This document shows positions 17,415-25,038 of a stretch of 64,000 nucleotides of DNA, piece after piece (positions within the stretch are counted from its first letter, which is position 1; each line of letters starts with the position of its first letter). The stretch lies in NCBI RefSeq assembly GCF_014873915.1, contig NZ_JADBEJ010000001.1:1612001-1676000 (forward strand), read 5' to 3'. This DNA is from Amycolatopsis roodepoortensis (GTDB lineage Bacteria; Actinomycetota; Actinomycetes; Mycobacteriales; Pseudonocardiaceae). Below the pieces are notes generated by a model, which did not search any database, was not told where the DNA came from, and was given only the letters and a program-made list of their open reading frames with translations. The position numbers and the translations under genes were made by a program.

Positions 17415-19544
17415 ATGGCAGACAAAGAGATCGTCGAGAAGATCCTCGAGAAGGTCGCCGCCGAGGGACGCGCGTCGCTCACCGCGCCGGAAGGCCGCCA
17501 GGTGTGCGAGGCGTACGGAATCCCGACGCCGGCGGAACGGCTTGCCACCACCGCGGAGGAGGCCGTCGCGCAGGCGGAGGAGATCGGCCTCCCGGTGGTG
17601 CTGAAGATCGTCTCGCCGGACATCCTGCACAAGACCGAGGCCGGCGGCGTGCTGGTCGGCCTGGCGACGGCGGACGCGGTGGCGGACGGTTTCCGGGCCG
17701 TCGTCGCCAATGCCGGGGCGTACGACGCCGACGCCGAGATCACCGGCGTCCAGGTGCAGCGGATGCTCAGCGGCGGGCACGAGGTGATCATCGGCGCCAC
17801 CACGGACCCCACCTTCGGCAAGATCGTCGCCTTCGGGCTCGGCGGGGTACTGGTCGAGGTGCTCAAGGACGTCACGTTCCGGCTCGCCCCACTCGACCGC
17901 GACCAGGCGTTCTCGATGATCGACGGCATCGCGGCCGCCGAGATCCTGCGCGGCGTCCGCGGTGCGGAGCCGGTGAACAGGGACGCGCTGGCCGACGTGC
18001 TCACCCGTGTCGGCGCCCTGGTCACCGACTTCCCGCAACTGGCCGAGGTCGACCTCAACCCGGTGCTGGCCACCCCCGGCGGCGCCACCGCCGTCGACGT
18101 CCGGATCCTGGTGGACCCCGAAGCGGCGCGGGAGCCCGTGCGGTTCAGCCAGGAGGAGATCCTGGCGTCGATGACCCGGATCATGAAGCCGGCGTCGATC
18201 GCCGTCATCGGCGCCTCCGCCGAGACGGGCAAGATCGGCAATTCGGTGATGAAGAATCTGGTCGACGGCGGGTTCGCGGGCGAGATCCACCCCATCAACC
18301 CCAAAGCCGCCGAGATCCTCCACCGCAAGGCCTACGCGAGCATCTCCGAGGTGCCGGGGGACGTCGACGTCGCGGTGTTCGCCATCCCCGCCAAGTTCGT
18401 GCCCGCCGCGCTGGAGGAAGCGGGCCGGAAGGGGGTGGCCGGGGCGATCCTCATCCCGTCCGGGTTCGGCGAGACGGGCAATATCGAACTGCAGGATCAG
18501 GTCGTCGCGATCGCGCGGGAGCACGGGGTCCGGATCCTCGGCCCCAACATCTACGGCTACTACTACACGCCCGAGAATCTGTCGGCGACGTTCTGCACGC
18601 CGTACGACGTCAAGGGCGGGGTCGCGCTTTCCTCGCAGAGCGGCGGCATCGGGATGGCGATCCTCGGGTTCAGCCGGTCGGCGAAAATGGGCGTCTCCTC
18701 GATCGTCGGCGTCGGCAACAAGGCCGATATCGACGAGGACGATCTGCTCACTTTCTTCGAGCAGGACGAAAACACCGACCTGATCGCGATGCATCTCGAA
18801 GATCTCAAAGACGGACGATCCTTCGCGGAAACGGCGAAACGGGTTTCGGCGCGGAAACCGGTCGTCGTGCTCAAAGCGGGCCGTACCTCCGAAGGTGCGA
18901 AAGCGGCGGGCTCGCACACCGGGGCGCTCGCCGGCGACGACAAGGTCTACGACGACATCCTGCGTCAGAGCGGGGTCATCCGGGCGCCCGGGCTCAACGA
19001 TCTGCTGGAGTACGCGCGCGGCATCCCGCTTCTCCCGACGCCCCAGGGCGAGAACGTCGTCATCATCACGGGCGCGGGCGGCTCCGGAGTCCTGCTTTCC
19101 GACGCCTGCGTGGACAACGGGCTGAACCTGATGGAGATCCCGCCCGATCTCGACGCTTCGTTCCGGGAATTCATCCCGCCGTTCGGTGCGGCGGGCAATC
19201 CGGTGGATATAACCGGCGGCGAACCACCTGCCACCTACCGGAACACGATCGCGCTCGGTTTGGCGGAAGAGCGAATCCACGCCTTGATCCTCGGCTATTG
19301 GCATACTATCGTCACCCCGCCGATGATCTTCGCGGAACTCGTTTCGGAAGTCGTATCCGAATATCGCGCGAAAGGGATCCACAAGCCCGTCGTCGCCTCG
19401 CTGGCAGGCGATGTCGAGGTCGAACAGGCCAGCGATTTCCTGTACGAGCACGGCGTCGTGGCCTATCCGTACACGACGGAGAAACCGGTCGCCGTGCTCG
19501 GCGCGAAGTATCGCTGGGCCCGTTCAGCGGGACTGCTCGGCTGA
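17415..19544 (+). CDS. NDP-forming acyl-CoA synthetase, fused beta-alpha (acetate--CoA ligase family)
   Basis: A 709-residue single-chain synthetase. Residues 1-225 are the ATP-grasp beta domain (LPVVLKIVSPDILHKTEAGG), 250-400 the CoA-binding Rossmann domain (PASIAVIGASAETGKIGNSV), and 410-705 the succinyl-CoA-ligase-like domain with the phospho-histidine in GSHTGALAGD. Such enzymes interconvert acyl-CoA plus NDP plus phosphate and acid plus NTP. In this operon it could prime oxalate as oxalyl-CoA or recover ATP from formyl-CoA or another thioester; both are inference. The start lies ten bases after frc with GAGGAG before it. Confidence 0.88.
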   Translation: MADKEIVEKILEKVAAEGRASLTAPEGRQVCEAYGIPTPAERLATTAEEAVAQAEEIGLPVVLKIVSPDILHKTEAGGVLVGLATADAVADGFRAVVANAGAYDADAEITGVQVQRMLSGGHEVIIGATTDPTFGKIVAFGLGGVLVEVLKDVTFRLAPLDRDQAFSMIDGIAAAEILRGVRGAEPVNRDALADVLTRVGALVTDFPQLAEVDLNPVLATPGGATAVDVRILVDPEAAREPVRFSQEEILASMTRIMKPASIAVIGASAETGKIGNSVMKNLVDGGFAGEIHPINPKAAEILHRKAYASISEVPGDVDVAVFAIPAKFVPAALEEAGRKGVAGAILIPSGFGETGNIELQDQVVAIAREHGVRILGPNIYGYYYTPENLSATFCTPYDVKGGVALSSQSGGIGMAILGFSRSAKMGVSSIVGVGNKADIDEDDLLTFFEQDENTDLIAMHLEDLKDGRSFAETAKRVSARKPVVVLKAGRTSEGAKAAGSHTGALAGDDKVYDDILRQSGVIRAPGLNDLLEYARGIPLLPTPQGENVVIITGAGGSGVLLSDACVDNGLNLMEIPPDLDASFREFIPPFGAAGNPVDITGGEPPATYRNTIALGLAEERIHALILGYWHTIVTPPMIFAELVSEVVSEYRAKGIHKPVVASLAGDVEVEQASDFLYEHGVVAYPYTTEKPVAVLGAKYRWARSAGLLG

Positions 19545-19577
19545 CTTTCCGGACCAACCCGACCAAGGAGAATGACA

Positions 19578-20960
19578 ATGACGTCATCGACCGCGGCACA
19601 ACCACCCGGAGCGTACAAGGAAGTAATCGATTCGAACGGCCGGATCTATCGCGTCGGCGAAACCGATCGCGACATCATGGGCCGTCCACGATGGACGATG
19701 GTGATCCTGCCCTGGATCGCCATGATGGCCATCAGTTCCTCGGAATACGCGTTCACGTCGGCGGAGGAGACGCTGGCGGGTGCGCACGGCTGGCACGGGG
19801 CGACCATCTTCTGGTTGCTCGGGGTCTGGGTGTTCTTCCAGGCGATCGTCGCCTTCCCCGCCGGGAAGATGCGGGAGAACGGGACGTTGCCCGCCAAAGC
19901 GGCGATGCTGCTGGGCGCGACAGGCACCCTTTTGTCCTACCTGGCCCTCGCGTACGCGCCCAGTGAGTTCTGGGCGTATCTGGGCTTCGGCTTCTTCGGC
20001 GGTGGCGGGGCCGGCCTGGTCTACGCGACCTGCGTGAACATGGTGGGGAAGTGGTACCCGGAGCGCAGGGGCGGGAAGACCGGATTCGTCAACGGCGGCT
20101 TCGCCTACGGTTCGGTGCCCTTCATCTTCATCTTCACGTCCTATATGGACCTTTCCAACTTTTCGGGCGTCCTGCTCGTGGTCGGCCTCTTCCTGACGGC
20201 GACCGTCGCGGTCAGCGGCTTCTTCTTCAAGGACCCGCCGAAGAACTGGTGGCCGTCGCATGTGGACCCGCTGAAGGTGTCCGACGACCCGCGGGTCCGC
20301 CGGTCCCTGCAGAAGAACCCGCCGGCGGTCCGGCAGTACACGCCGAAGGAAGCCCTCCGGACCGGGATGCTGCCGCTGATGTGGTTCTGCCTGCTGTGCA
20401 CGGCCGGGGTGAACATCTTCGGCATCGCGATGCAGGTCCCGTTCGGCAACGAGATGGGCTTCGCTGGCGGCATCGTCGCGCTCGCGATGAGCCTGAAGGC
20501 GATCATCAACGGCACCGGGCGCGGCGTGATCGGCTGGATCTCCGACCGCTACGGGCGACGGCAGACGTTGTTCATGGTCTGCGTGGTGCTGGGCCTCGCC
20601 CAGTTCGCCGTGTACCTGTCCGGTTCGATCGGCAGCATGCCGCTGTTCCTGCTCGCGTCGATGATCTCCGGTTTCGGCGGCGGCGCGATCTTCCCACTGT
20701 TCGCGGCGATGACGGCGGACTTCTACGGCGAGAACAACAACGCCAGCAACTACGGCCTGGTGTACAGCTCGAAGCTGATCTCGGGCCTGGTCGGCTCCGG
20801 CGTCGGGGCGATGGTCGTGGTGGCTTGGGGCTACGGCGGCGCGTTCTTCCTCGCCGGCGCGACGAGTCTGTTCGCGGCCGCGCTCAGTCTCCTGCTGCGC
20901 CAACCGGGGCGTTCGCGCACGCGCACTCCGCGGCGTGAGCAGGAGCTGAACCCGGCTTAG
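19578..20960 (+). CDS. OFA-family MFS oxalate/formate transporter, paralogue 2
   Basis: A 460-residue, twelve-helix MFS protein of the oxalate/formate antiporter family. GRIYRVGETDRDIMGRPRW mirrors paralogue 1; FGGGGAGLVYATCVNMVGKWYPERRGGKTG is the conserved mid-loop (positions about 137-166). It should bring oxalate in, in exchange for formate or by symport. The ATG at 19578 is preferred to that at 19572 because AAGGAG is seven bases before it. It is the last gene of the frc operon and its stop is interleaved with the stop of convergent gntR (4-bp overlap), leaving no room for a separate terminator. Confidence 0.9.
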   Translation: MTSSTAAQPPGAYKEVIDSNGRIYRVGETDRDIMGRPRWTMVILPWIAMMAISSSEYAFTSAEETLAGAHGWHGATIFWLLGVWVFFQAIVAFPAGKMRENGTLPAKAAMLLGATGTLLSYLALAYAPSEFWAYLGFGFFGGGGAGLVYATCVNMVGKWYPERRGGKTGFVNGGFAYGSVPFIFIFTSYMDLSNFSGVLLVVGLFLTATVAVSGFFFKDPPKNWWPSHVDPLKVSDDPRVRRSLQKNPPAVRQYTPKEALRTGMLPLMWFCLLCTAGVNIFGIAMQVPFGNEMGFAGGIVALAMSLKAIINGTGRGVIGWISDRYGRRQTLFMVCVVLGLAQFAVYLSGSIGSMPLFLLASMISGFGGGAIFPLFAAMTADFYGENNNASNYGLVYSSKLISGLVGSGVGAMVVVAWGYGGAFFLAGATSLFAAALSLLLRQPGRSRTRTPRREQELNPA

Positions 20961-21685
20961 TCCTCCTTCGGACGTTCGTGGAAGGCCTGCCGGGTGCGCT
21001 CGGTGTGCTGGTTCATGATCTTTTCGGCGGCGACGGCGTCACCGGCGGCGATGGCCTTGATCAGTTCCTCGTGTTCCTGCCAGGCGTCGTGGCTGCGAGG
21101 ACGGGCGATCGGCGTGTAGTACCAGCGGACCCGGCGATCGACCATGCCGATCATTTCGGCGAGGACCGTGTTACCGGACAGCTCGGTGATGAACGCGTGG
21201 AGCGCGGCGTTGGCCGCGACGAGGCCTTCGGTGTCGTCGGCGGCCAGCGCCTCCAGCCCGGTCTTCTGCAGTTCCCACAAACGCTCGACGTCCTCCTCGC
21301 CGGCCCTGTCGGCGGCGAGACGGGCGGAGTGCGCCTCCAGGACGGTGCGCACGCTGAGCAGCTGGTCGGCTTCCTCGTCGGTGGGCATGTGCACGAAGGC
21401 GCCCTGCGCGGGGCGGAGGTCGACCCAGCCTTCGCTCTGCAGTCGCTGCAACGCCTCCCGGACGGGCTGCCTGCTGACACCCAGGTATTCGGCGAGGTCC
21501 GCCTCGACCAGGTGCTGACCGGGTTCGAGCGTCCGGTTGATGATCAGCTCCGCGAGTGCGTCGTAGACGACCTGGCGCAGGGGAGCGGGCCGCTCGACGC
21601 GTTTGGCCGTCGCCGGGTTGAGCGTGCCCTTCGTCCTGCGGCCGGTGGGGCCGCGGTCGGGAAGGGGTGAAACGGGCTGGCTCAC
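20957..21685 (-). CDS. GntR-family (FadR/FCD) transcriptional regulator of the island
   Basis: A 242-residue regulator. The N-terminal winged helix (LRQVVYDALAELIINRTLEPGQHLVEADLAEYLGVSRQPVREALQRL, about residues 33-80) is followed by an all-helical FCD ligand domain with metal-binding His residues (Ala-His-Ser-Ala-Arg near 113; HAFITELSGN near 157). GTG at 21685 was chosen because GGAGG lies six bases upstream; reading further back enters a 21-bp DNA repeat that encodes artefactual heptads. Binding sites with a TGTATRCA core precede its own start and three other units, so it is probably an autoregulated repressor relieved by a carboxylic acid. Confidence 0.9.
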   Translation of the reverse strand: MSQPVSPLPDRGPTGRRTKGTLNPATAKRVERPAPLRQVVYDALAELIINRTLEPGQHLVEADLAEYLGVSRQPVREALQRLQSEGWVDLRPAQGAFVHMPTDEEADQLLSVRTVLEAHSARLAADRAGEEDVERLWELQKTGLEALAADDTEGLVAANAALHAFITELSGNTVLAEMIGMVDRRVRWYYTPIARPRSHDAWQEHEELIKAIAAGDAVAAEKIMNQHTERTRQAFHERPKED

Positions 21686-21723
21686 AGGACCTCCGGATGA
21701 CTCGTCCGGTTCAGGATACAGGT

Positions 21724-21737
21724 TTTGGTATGCAAAA
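21724..21737. promoter_or_regulatory. GntR operator, site 4 (autoregulatory)
   Basis: TTTGGTATGCAAAA lies 39 bases upstream of the gntR start. It keeps the GGTATGCAA core of site 2 but diverges outside it, which suggests weaker binding, as is common for autoregulation. Confidence 0.6.
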
Positions 21738-21784
21738 TCCCGACATTCCTCCTTCGGCCCGCATTTCGTCCTCTGAATGCGGTG

Positions 21785-22002
21785 ACTCGCGTGTCCGGGG
21801 GCGTAACTCGCGTGATCGGGCGGCGAACTCGCGTGATTGGAGGCGCAACTCGCGTGATTGGATGCGTAACACGCTGAGGGTCGCATCGCGCCGTGAGTTG
21901 CGGCTCAAGCACGCGAGTTACACCCTCAAGCACGCGAGTTACGCGCTCAAGCACGCGAGTTACGCGTTGAAGCACGCGAGACCCGGCTTGGTGCACGCGC
22001 GT
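21785..22002. repeat. Strict 21-bp repeat array in two opposed arms
   Basis: The core ACTCGCGTG starts at 21785, 21806, 21827 and 21848, with a degenerate copy at 21869. Its complement CACGCGAGT starts at 21910, 21931, 21952, 21973 (last base changed) and 21994 (degenerate). Every step within an arm is exactly 21 bp, and the arms face each other across about 40 bp. It fills most of the 417-base gap between gntR and the PanE-like gene. It is non-coding; function unknown. It is not a CRISPR array, as the spacers are about 12 bases and themselves similar. Confidence 0.92.
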
Positions 22003-22059
22003 CCGGGGTGCATTCAGAGGACGAAACGCGGCGGGTCTTGGCGCGGCGACCATCTACAG

Positions 22060-22077
22060 GATACTGTATGCAATCTG
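22060..22077. promoter_or_regulatory. GntR/FCD-type operator, site 3
   Basis: GATACTGTATGCAATCTG lies 26 bases before the ATG of the PanE-like gene that heads the formate dehydrogenase operon. It differs from site 1 at two positions and from site 2 at three. The overlap with the probable promoter suggests repression. Confidence 0.75.
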
Positions 22078-22102
22078 GTCTTCGGGTGAGCAGGAGGCAT
22101 GT

Positions 22103-23095
22103 ATGAAGGTCGCTGTTCTGGGTGCGGGGGCGATCGGCGCGTACGCCGGGGCCGCGCTGCACCGAGGCGGGGCGGAGGTCCACCTCATCGCGAGACGGGC
22201 GCACGGCGACGCGATGCGCGCGCACGGCGTGCGGGTGCTCAGCCCGCGCGGGAACTTCACCGCCCGGCCTCACGTCACCGACGATCCGGCGCAAGTCGGT
22301 CCCGTCGATTTCGTCTTCCTCGGCCTGAAGGCGAATTCGTACGCCTCCTGCGGACCGCTGATCGCGCCGTTGCTGGGCGACGACACCGCGATCGTGGCCG
22401 CGCAGAACGGGATCCCGTGGTGGTACTTCCACGGTCTCACCGGGCATCCGCTGGAAAACCGGCGCATCGAGACGGTCGACCCCGGCGGCGCGGTCAGCGA
22501 GGTCCTCGAACTGCGCCGCGCGATCGGCTGCGTCGTCTACTGCTCGACGGTGATCGAGGAACCCGGCGTGATCCGCCATCTCGAAGGGACCCGGTTCGCT
22601 TTGGGCGAGCCCAAAGGCGGCGTTTCGTCCCGGTGTGCGACGCTCGCCGACGCGATGATCGCGGGCGGGTTGAAGGCGCCGGTCGAACTCGACCTGCGCG
22701 ACGAGATCTGGGTCAAGCTCATGGGCAACGTCGCCTTCAACCCGCTCAGCGCGCTGACCAGGGCGACCATGGTCCAGATCTGCGAGCACCCGGAAACCAG
22801 GGAGCTCGTCGCCGCGATGATGAACGAGACCCTCGCGATCGCCCGCGCCGCCGGCTCCGACCCGAAGGTGTCCGTCGAGAAACGCATCGACGGTGCCTGG
22901 CGCGTCGGCCACCACAAGACGTCGATGCTTCAGGACCTCGAAGCGGGCAAGCCGCTGGAGATCGACGCGATCATCGGCGCCGTCGTCGAGCTTTCGGAGC
23001 TGACCGGCGTGCCCGCACCGGCGCTGCGGCACGTCCACGCGGCGATCGGCCTGCTCGACCAGACCGTGAACGCCGTTCCCGTCGGAGCGCACTGA
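22103..23095 (+). CDS. Ketopantoate reductase (PanE/ApbA)-family 2-oxoacid reductase
   Basis: A 330-residue NAD(P)H-dependent reductase. The Rossmann loop VLGAGAIGAYAGA starts at residue 5; LGLKANS, AAQNGIPWW and the C-terminal helix block with catalytic Lys (IWVKLMGNVAFNPLSALT, near 204) follow the PanE pattern. It is the first gene of the FDH operon behind GntR operator 3, with AGGAGG before the ATG. A pantothenate role would not fit this regulon; reduction of glyoxylate or another short 2-oxoacid from C2 metabolism is more plausible, but is inference. Confidence 0.85.
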   Translation: MKVAVLGAGAIGAYAGAALHRGGAEVHLIARRAHGDAMRAHGVRVLSPRGNFTARPHVTDDPAQVGPVDFVFLGLKANSYASCGPLIAPLLGDDTAIVAAQNGIPWWYFHGLTGHPLENRRIETVDPGGAVSEVLELRRAIGCVVYCSTVIEEPGVIRHLEGTRFALGEPKGGVSSRCATLADAMIAGGLKAPVELDLRDEIWVKLMGNVAFNPLSALTRATMVQICEHPETRELVAAMMNETLAIARAAGSDPKVSVEKRIDGAWRVGHHKTSMLQDLEAGKPLEIDAIIGAVVELSELTGVPAPALRHVHAAIGLLDQTVNAVPVGAH

Positions 23096-23108
23096 ATCGG
23101 AGGGACCG

Positions 23109-25028
23109 ATGAAGCGCAAGAACACCGAACCGTATGTCCGCCTCACTCAGCCATTGGTCCGCGATTCGGGCGAGTTGCGCCTGGCGAACTGGGAGGAGGC
23201 GCTGGAGCGCGCCGCCGCCGGGTTCCGGCGCACGCTCGAAGCCAAGGGGCCCGAGGCCTTCGGCATGTTCTCGTGTGCCAGGGCGACCAACGAGATGAAC
23301 TACGTGGCGCAGAAGTTCACGCGCGCGGTGATCGGCACGAACAACGTCGACTCGTGCAACCGCACCTGTCATGCGCCGAGTGTCGCCGGGCTGGCGCGGG
23401 TGTTCGACAGCGGCGGCGGGACGTCGTCGTACCAGGAGATCGAGGACGCCGACGTCATCGTCGTCTGGGGCGGCAATCCGCGCGAGGCGCATCCGATCTT
23501 CTTCCAGCACGTGCTCAAGGCCGTCCACCGCGGGGCCAAACTGTTCGTCATCGACCCGCGCCGGACCAGCACCGCGAGCTGGGCACACCGGCAGCTCCAG
23601 TTGCACGTCGGCACGGACATCCCGCTGGCGCACGCGGTCGCCCGCGAGATCATCCACTCCGGACTGGCCAACACCGCGTTCATCGAACGTGCCACCGAGG
23701 GGTTCGCCGAGTTCGCCGCCTCCGTCGAACCCTGGACACTCGAGGCCGCCGAGGAGGTCACCGGCGTCCCGGCCGAGCTGATCCGCGAACTCGCGCACAC
23801 CTACGCCCGCGCGGATCGCGGGCAGCTGTCGTGGACGCTCGGGATCACCGAACACCACAACGGCACGGACAACGTGCTGTCCCTGATCAATCTCGCGCTG
23901 CTAGCCGGGCACGTCGGCAGGTACGGCGCCGGGCTGAACCCGTTGCGCGGGCAGAACAACGTCCAGGGCGGCGGGGACATGGGCGCGATCCCGGACCGGC
24001 TGCCCGGATTCCAGAACATCCTCGACGCGGACGTCAGGGCGAAGTTCGACGCGGCGTGGGGCTCGGCCATCCCGCCGCGCAAGGGCCTCAACCTCACCCA
24101 GATGCTCGACGCGATGGAGCGCGGGGAGCTGACCTGCGTCTACATCATCGGGGAGAACCCGGTGCAGTCGGAGGCGGACTGCGAGCACACGATCAAACGT
24201 CTGTCCAATGTGGAGCATCTGGTGGTGCAGGACATCTTCCTCACCAAGACCGCGCGCCTGGCCGACGTCGTGCTGCCGGCTTCGGCGGCCTGGTGCGAAT
24301 CCGACGGCACCTTCACCAACAGCGAACGCCGGGTCCAGCGCGTCCGCAAGGCGCTCGAACCGCCGGAGGGTGCTCGCGACGACATCCGGTTGCTGTGCGA
24401 GCTGGCCCGGCGCCTGGGCCACGACTGGAACTACGAGGGTGGCGAAGACGTCTGGAACGAGCTCCGGACGCTGTCACCGATGCACGCGGGCATGAGCTAC
24501 GCGCGGTTGGAGGAGCTCGGCGGCATCCAATGGCCGTGCTACCGCGAGGACGAACTCGAGCCGACCTTCCTGCACGGCCGCCTCTGGGAGGAGGATCCGG
24601 CGAAACGCGGCCGCCCGGCGCCGTTCACCGTGATCGCACACAGCCCGCCGGTGGATCTGCTCACCGACGACTTCCCGATCCGGCTGACCACCGGCAGGCG
24701 GCTGGACTCCTACAACACCGGCGTCCAGTCCGGCGGCTTCCCCTCGCCGCTGCGGCGCGGGGAGACACTCGACCTGTGCCGCGCCGACGCCGCCGCACTC
24801 GGCGTCGTCGAGGACGAGGTCGTGCGGATCTCGTCGCGTCGTGGCGAGATCGAGGCGCCGGTCCGGATCGACGAGGGACTGCGCCCGGGGCTGGCGTTCA
24901 TGACCTTCCACTTCCCGGACGAGATCGACGTCAACGTCATCACCATCGAGGCGACCTGCCCGGTCGCGGGCACGGCCGAGTACAAGGCCGCCGCGATCCG
25001 GGTGGAGAAGCTGTCCGCCACCGTGTGA
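23109..25028 (+). CDS. Formate dehydrogenase, molybdopterin catalytic subunit lacking its N-terminal Fe-S domain
   Basis: A 639-residue molybdopterin oxidoreductase. It begins directly in the molybdopterin domain (LRLANWEEALERAAAGF); the active-site pair Cys87-His88 in DSCNRTCHAPSVAGL replaces the selenocysteine-His of E. coli FdhF. FVIDPRRTSTA, LNPLRGQNNVQGGGDMGA, and the C-terminal molydop-binding domain (IRLTTGRRLDSYNTG) complete it. The CxxCxxxC 4Fe-4S domain that normally precedes it is missing and is instead the last part of the gene two positions downstream. It oxidises formate to CO2 and passes electrons through Fe-S centres to the NuoF-like subunit. Confidence 0.92.
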   Translation: MKRKNTEPYVRLTQPLVRDSGELRLANWEEALERAAAGFRRTLEAKGPEAFGMFSCARATNEMNYVAQKFTRAVIGTNNVDSCNRTCHAPSVAGLARVFDSGGGTSSYQEIEDADVIVVWGGNPREAHPIFFQHVLKAVHRGAKLFVIDPRRTSTASWAHRQLQLHVGTDIPLAHAVAREIIHSGLANTAFIERATEGFAEFAASVEPWTLEAAEEVTGVPAELIRELAHTYARADRGQLSWTLGITEHHNGTDNVLSLINLALLAGHVGRYGAGLNPLRGQNNVQGGGDMGAIPDRLPGFQNILDADVRAKFDAAWGSAIPPRKGLNLTQMLDAMERGELTCVYIIGENPVQSEADCEHTIKRLSNVEHLVVQDIFLTKTARLADVVLPASAAWCESDGTFTNSERRVQRVRKALEPPEGARDDIRLLCELARRLGHDWNYEGGEDVWNELRTLSPMHAGMSYARLEELGGIQWPCYREDELEPTFLHGRLWEEDPAKRGRPAPFTVIAHSPPVDLLTDDFPIRLTTGRRLDSYNTGVQSGGFPSPLRRGETLDLCRADAAALGVVEDEVVRISSRRGEIEAPVRIDEGLRPGLAFMTFHFPDEIDVNVITIEATCPVAGTAEYKAAAIRVEKLSATV

Positions 25029-25038
25029 GGAGTCCGGA

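Noticed and set aside
14821..18328. Long minus-strand frames opposite oxc and frc
   Set aside because: Frc and the ThDP enzyme are unambiguous on the plus strand; the shadow proteins are His/Arg/Asp-rich without domains.
17253..19451. 732-codon minus-strand frame opposite the acyl-CoA synthetase
   Set aside because: It is an antisense shadow of GC-rich code; the plus-strand frame has complete enzyme motifs and ribosome sites.
21785..22002. CRISPR array
   Set aside because: The repeated core is only nine bases, spacers are about 12 bases and similar to one another, orientation flips halfway, and no cas gene is present.
21686..22089. Open frames on both strands encoding heptads such as LKHASYA and SNHASCA
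   Set aside because: They arise from the 21-bp DNA repeat being read in a frame divisible by three; both strands are open, there are no ribosome sites, and the GntR start is clear at 21685.
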